Below, one piece after another: positions 61,681 through 64,000 of a stretch of 64,000 bases of DNA. The first letter of the stretch is position 1; every line of letters begins with the position of its first letter. The position numbers and the translations under genes are program-made. The stretch comes from Massilia eurypsychrophila (GTDB lineage Bacteria; Pseudomonadota; Gammaproteobacteria; Burkholderiales; Burkholderiaceae_D), in NCBI RefSeq assembly GCF_002760655.1, contig NZ_PDOC01000005.1, positions 287,091-351,090 of the forward strand. Reading direction: 5' to 3'. The notes under the pieces were generated by a model that was not told the origin of the DNA, searched no databases, and saw only the letters and a program-made list of their open reading frames with translations.

Positions 61681-62883
61681 CTAAATTGGGCTGTACGGGC
61701 GCACTTCGATCGGCTGGCCGTCCTGGGCGAAACGCAAGGCCACCGACACCGCATGGATGCCGATCGTCCCCAGCGCGTCGCAGATGTCGTCCACCTCGGT
61801 CTGCAAATCGGCTGCCATGTCGAACGGCATCTCGGGCGACGCCAGCGGCGCGCTGACCCCGTCGCGGTACAGGTTGACGCGCAGCACCATCTGATCGTCG
61901 ACGTCGGCCGGCGCCACCACCGCGCTGACCTCGGCAGCGTCGAGCTTGTTCTCGTCGAGTGCCTGGGTGATGTCGGACATCATGCCCAGCATCGCCAGCT
62001 CCGCCATTGCGTCTTCCTTGGCGCCGTAGAACAAGTCCTGGTACAGGAAATTGATCTTCACCAAGGAGGGATCGGCCGCGAGGCAACTTTGCAGCAGCGG
62101 CGCCGCCTCCAGCGTCCACTGACGGTAGCGCTCAAGGCGCGCGGCGTAATAGGCATCGGCGCCGTCCTCGTCGGCCGGCGCCTGGTAGAACGGATCGTCC
62201 TCGCGGGTGCGCGCAAAGCCGAGCAGGAAACGCAGCTCCATCGCGTCGTCTTCCGGCGCAAAGCTGGCGCCGCTCCAGCCGCGCGTGCTCGCAGCCAGCG
62301 CCGGCGTGTCGACCATTTTCTTCTCGCTCATCGTCGCGGCCACTTCGCGCAGCATGTCGCCAAGCTGGCTGAAACTGATGGCGTCGATTTCGCCCAGGTC
62401 ATACGCGTGGCTGATCAGCACCACGGTCGCATCGGGGCTTTCCAGGCCGGCTTGCTGGAAACTGGCGCGCAGCATTTCGAAGGCCGGCACGTCCTGGAAC
62501 GTCTGCTCGAGCTTCAGGCCGCCGCGGCTGTTGATGAACATCGGCACCAGGAAAGCGTTGATTTCCTCGGCCGGCTTGCCGTCGCGCCGGATCACCATCG
62601 TCGCGCTGGCTTCCTCGATGTGCGCGCGCAGATGCTGGAAGGCGGCCAGGTCTTCATATTTGGCGCGCTCGATGGCGCCGTACAGCACGTCGTCCTTCCT
62701 CTTGCGCAGGGCATTGCGCACCAGGTGCGCGAGCTGCGTTTCCTTCTGGCGCAGGTCGGCCGCATCGCCCTCCTCCGGCTCGACGATCTCGAGGGCCAGC
62801 TCGGCCAGCGCCTGCGCCATGACGTCTTCATCGTCCTCGGCGGCAGCAGATTTGCGGGGAACAGGAAGTTTATTCTTGGGCAT
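61681..62883 (-). CDS. DUF2863 family protein
   Basis: A 400-residue acidic cytoplasmic protein typical of Betaproteobacteria, with a conserved central part (INAFLVPMFINSRGG, then SHAYDLGEIDAISFSQLGDML) and a C-terminal VSVALRFAQDGQPIEVRPYSP. The start is the ATG at 62883; an upstream TTG is weaker. It stands alone. Function unknown. Confidence 0.8.
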   Translation of the reverse strand: MPKNKLPVPRKSAAAEDDEDVMAQALAELALEIVEPEEGDAADLRQKETQLAHLVRNALRKRKDDVLYGAIERAKYEDLAAFQHLRAHIEEASATMVIRRDGKPAEEINAFLVPMFINSRGGLKLEQTFQDVPAFEMLRASFQQAGLESPDATVVLISHAYDLGEIDAISFSQLGDMLREVAATMSEKKMVDTPALAASTRGWSGASFAPEDDAMELRFLLGFARTREDDPFYQAPADEDGADAYYAARLERYRQWTLEAAPLLQSCLAADPSLVKINFLYQDLFYGAKEDAMAELAMLGMMSDITQALDENKLDAAEVSAVVAPADVDDQMVLRVNLYRDGVSAPLASPEMPFDMAADLQTEVDDICDALGTIGIHAVSVALRFAQDGQPIEVRPYSPI

Positions 62884-63102
62884 TGGATTTTCGGTCAACA
62901 ATTCGATGAACGCATGGTATCAAATTTGCCGCGAACAATCGTAAATCACTGCGAAAGTAGCTGACAGGCAATCAGCGTCCTCTTTGTCTGGTCACATTTG
63001 CTAACATTTTCGTCATTGCGTTAGTTACTTAACATTGAAATGCTTCCACGCTTGCTTTACTGGAGTCCTTACAAAAACCGATAAATAGAGGAAACCAGAA
63101 TC

Positions 63103-64000
63103 ATGAAAATAATGAAGCGTAACAACCTGTGGCTATCGGCCACCATCTCCGGATTGGTCCTGGCAGGCGCATTCGCGCCGGCGCAGGCGTCGAGCCACCG
63201 CGAAGCGCCGTTCCTGACCAAGGCGCCAAAAGTCGACGGCACCGACTTCTACATGTTCCGCAGCTACGCCGCCGGACGGGAAGGCTTCGTGACGATGATC
63301 GCCAACTTCCAGCCGTTCCAGGATCCGCAAGGCGGCCCGAACTTCTACCAGTTTGACGAAAACGCGCTGTACGAAATCCACGTCGACAACAACGGCGACG
63401 CCAAGGAAGACATCACGTTCCAGATGCGCTTCAAGAACACCTCGAAAGGCATCGCGCTGCCGATCGGAGGCAAGTCGATCCGTATTCCCCTGATCAACTC
63501 AAGCACCATCTCCGGCGTCAATCCGGCGTCGCTGAACGTGCGTGAAACCTACACCATCGACATGGTCAAGGGCGACCGCCGCTCCGGCACCCGCACCCGT
63601 CTGGCCGCTGTGACCGGCGGCGCCACCGAATTTGACAAGCCGGTCGACAACATCGGCGACAAGACCTTCGGCAGCGCCACCGCGTACGAAACCTACGCCA
63701 ACCTGCACATGTACGACCTGAACATGGGCACCTGCGGCAACGGCCGCGTATTCGTCGGCCAGCGCAAGGAGCCGTTCTACATCGCCGTCGGCAAGATCTT
63801 CGACCTGTTCAACCTGAACCCGCTCGGACCTGAAGTGGGTGGCAACAAGAACGACCTCGAAGGCAAGAACGTCAGCTCGATCGCCATCGAAGTGCCGATC
63901 GCCTGCCTGACCAACGGCACCGAGCCGGTCATTGGCGCCTACGCCACCGCCAGCCTGCGCCAGGGCCGCCTGCTCAATCCAGCACCAAAAACCGGCATCA
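63103..64000 (+). CDS. DUF4331 exported protein (3' end beyond window)
   Basis: The first 299 codons of a DUF4331 protein; no stop before the window end. A signal peptide (about 1-27, ending AQA-SS) is followed at once by the family hallmark SSHREAPFLTKAPKVDGTDFYMFRSYA. An AGAGGAA site precedes the ATG. These periplasmic proteins often lie near ECF sigma/anti-sigma genes, which would be outside the window. The 219-base upstream gap is AT-rich and holds the promoter, but no clear boxes were identified. Confidence 0.9.
   Translation, partial: MKIMKRNNLWLSATISGLVLAGAFAPAQASSHREAPFLTKAPKVDGTDFYMFRSYAAGREGFVTMIANFQPFQDPQGGPNFYQFDENALYEIHVDNNGDAKEDITFQMRFKNTSKGIALPIGGKSIRIPLINSSTISGVNPASLNVRETYTIDMVKGDRRSGTRTRLAAVTGGATEFDKPVDNIGDKTFGSATAYETYANLHMYDLNMGTCGNGRVFVGQRKEPFYIAVGKIFDLFNLNPLGPEVGGNKNDLEGKNVSSIAIEVPIACLTNGTEPVIGAYATASLRQGRLLNPAPKTGI

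Overview
The window looks like chromosomal DNA of a high-GC Gram-negative betaproteobacterium, most likely family Oxalobacteraceae (Massilia/Duganella/Telluria type). The basis is the exosortase-A/PEP-CTERM polysaccharide gene families, the prkA-yeaH-spoVR trio, a class I PHA synthase, DUF2863 and DUF4331 proteins, and very high GC with many GTG starts. This assignment is inference from gene families; no rRNA or tRNA gene is present to confirm it. No phage, IS element or CRISPR array was seen.

Layout. 1-4.6 kb: the stress/starvation trio prkA-yeaH-spoVR, translationally coupled. 4.7-27.3 kb: an extracellular-polysaccharide and PEP-CTERM locus. It holds a broken TPR lipoprotein gene (prsT), an N-acyl amino acid synthase/VAO-type flavoenzyme pair, a PEP-CTERM protein behind a sigma-54 promoter, a Wzz-type chain-length protein, a tyrosine autokinase, two deacetylases, glycosyltransferases, a flippase, an O-glycosylation ligase, a methyltransferase, an asparagine-synthase-like protein, an acyl carrier protein, two exosortase-associated hydrolases, the sigma-54 activator PrsR and an initiating sugar transferase. 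The exosortase itself, a Wza exporter and the sensor kinase PrsK are not in the window.

27.5-34.5 kb: NAD synthesis (nadB; nadC-nadA) with a DMT exporter and a sirtuin between them, then an ABC-F ATPase. 34.7-39.5 kb: a probable six-gene leftward operon queE-queD-tadA-hydrolase-ldcA-amine oxidase. 39.6-45.7 kb: a NarL-type histidine kinase, a diguanylate cyclase, a stress-type protein, PHA synthase, a small conserved protein and a secreted nuclease. 45.7-46.3 kb: a gene-poor stretch with an unusual mixed-orientation repeat array. 46.3-53.8 kb: an acyl-CoA-dehydrogenase-like enzyme, a secreted PHB-depolymerase-like esterase, a two-component pair with a degenerate kinase, a WYL regulator/LysE exporter pair and a chemoreceptor. 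53.9-64 kb: two related hybrid kinases on either side of a NUDIX hydrolase, a heme-oxygenase-like diiron candidate, a small membrane protein, a DUF2863 protein and the start of a DUF4331 exported protein.

How they fit together. The polysaccharide genes would make, modify, flip and ligate a glycan whose production is coordinated with PEP-CTERM proteins through PrsR and RpoN. The most interesting sub-system is the two-gene operon that couples an N-acyl amino acid synthase to a vanillyl-alcohol-oxidase-family enzyme with an intact phenolate-binding Tyr/Tyr-Arg set. N-acyl-tyrosine is itself a para-substituted phenol, so a two-step lipo-amino-acid pathway is plausible, with the locus acyl carrier protein as a possible acyl donor.
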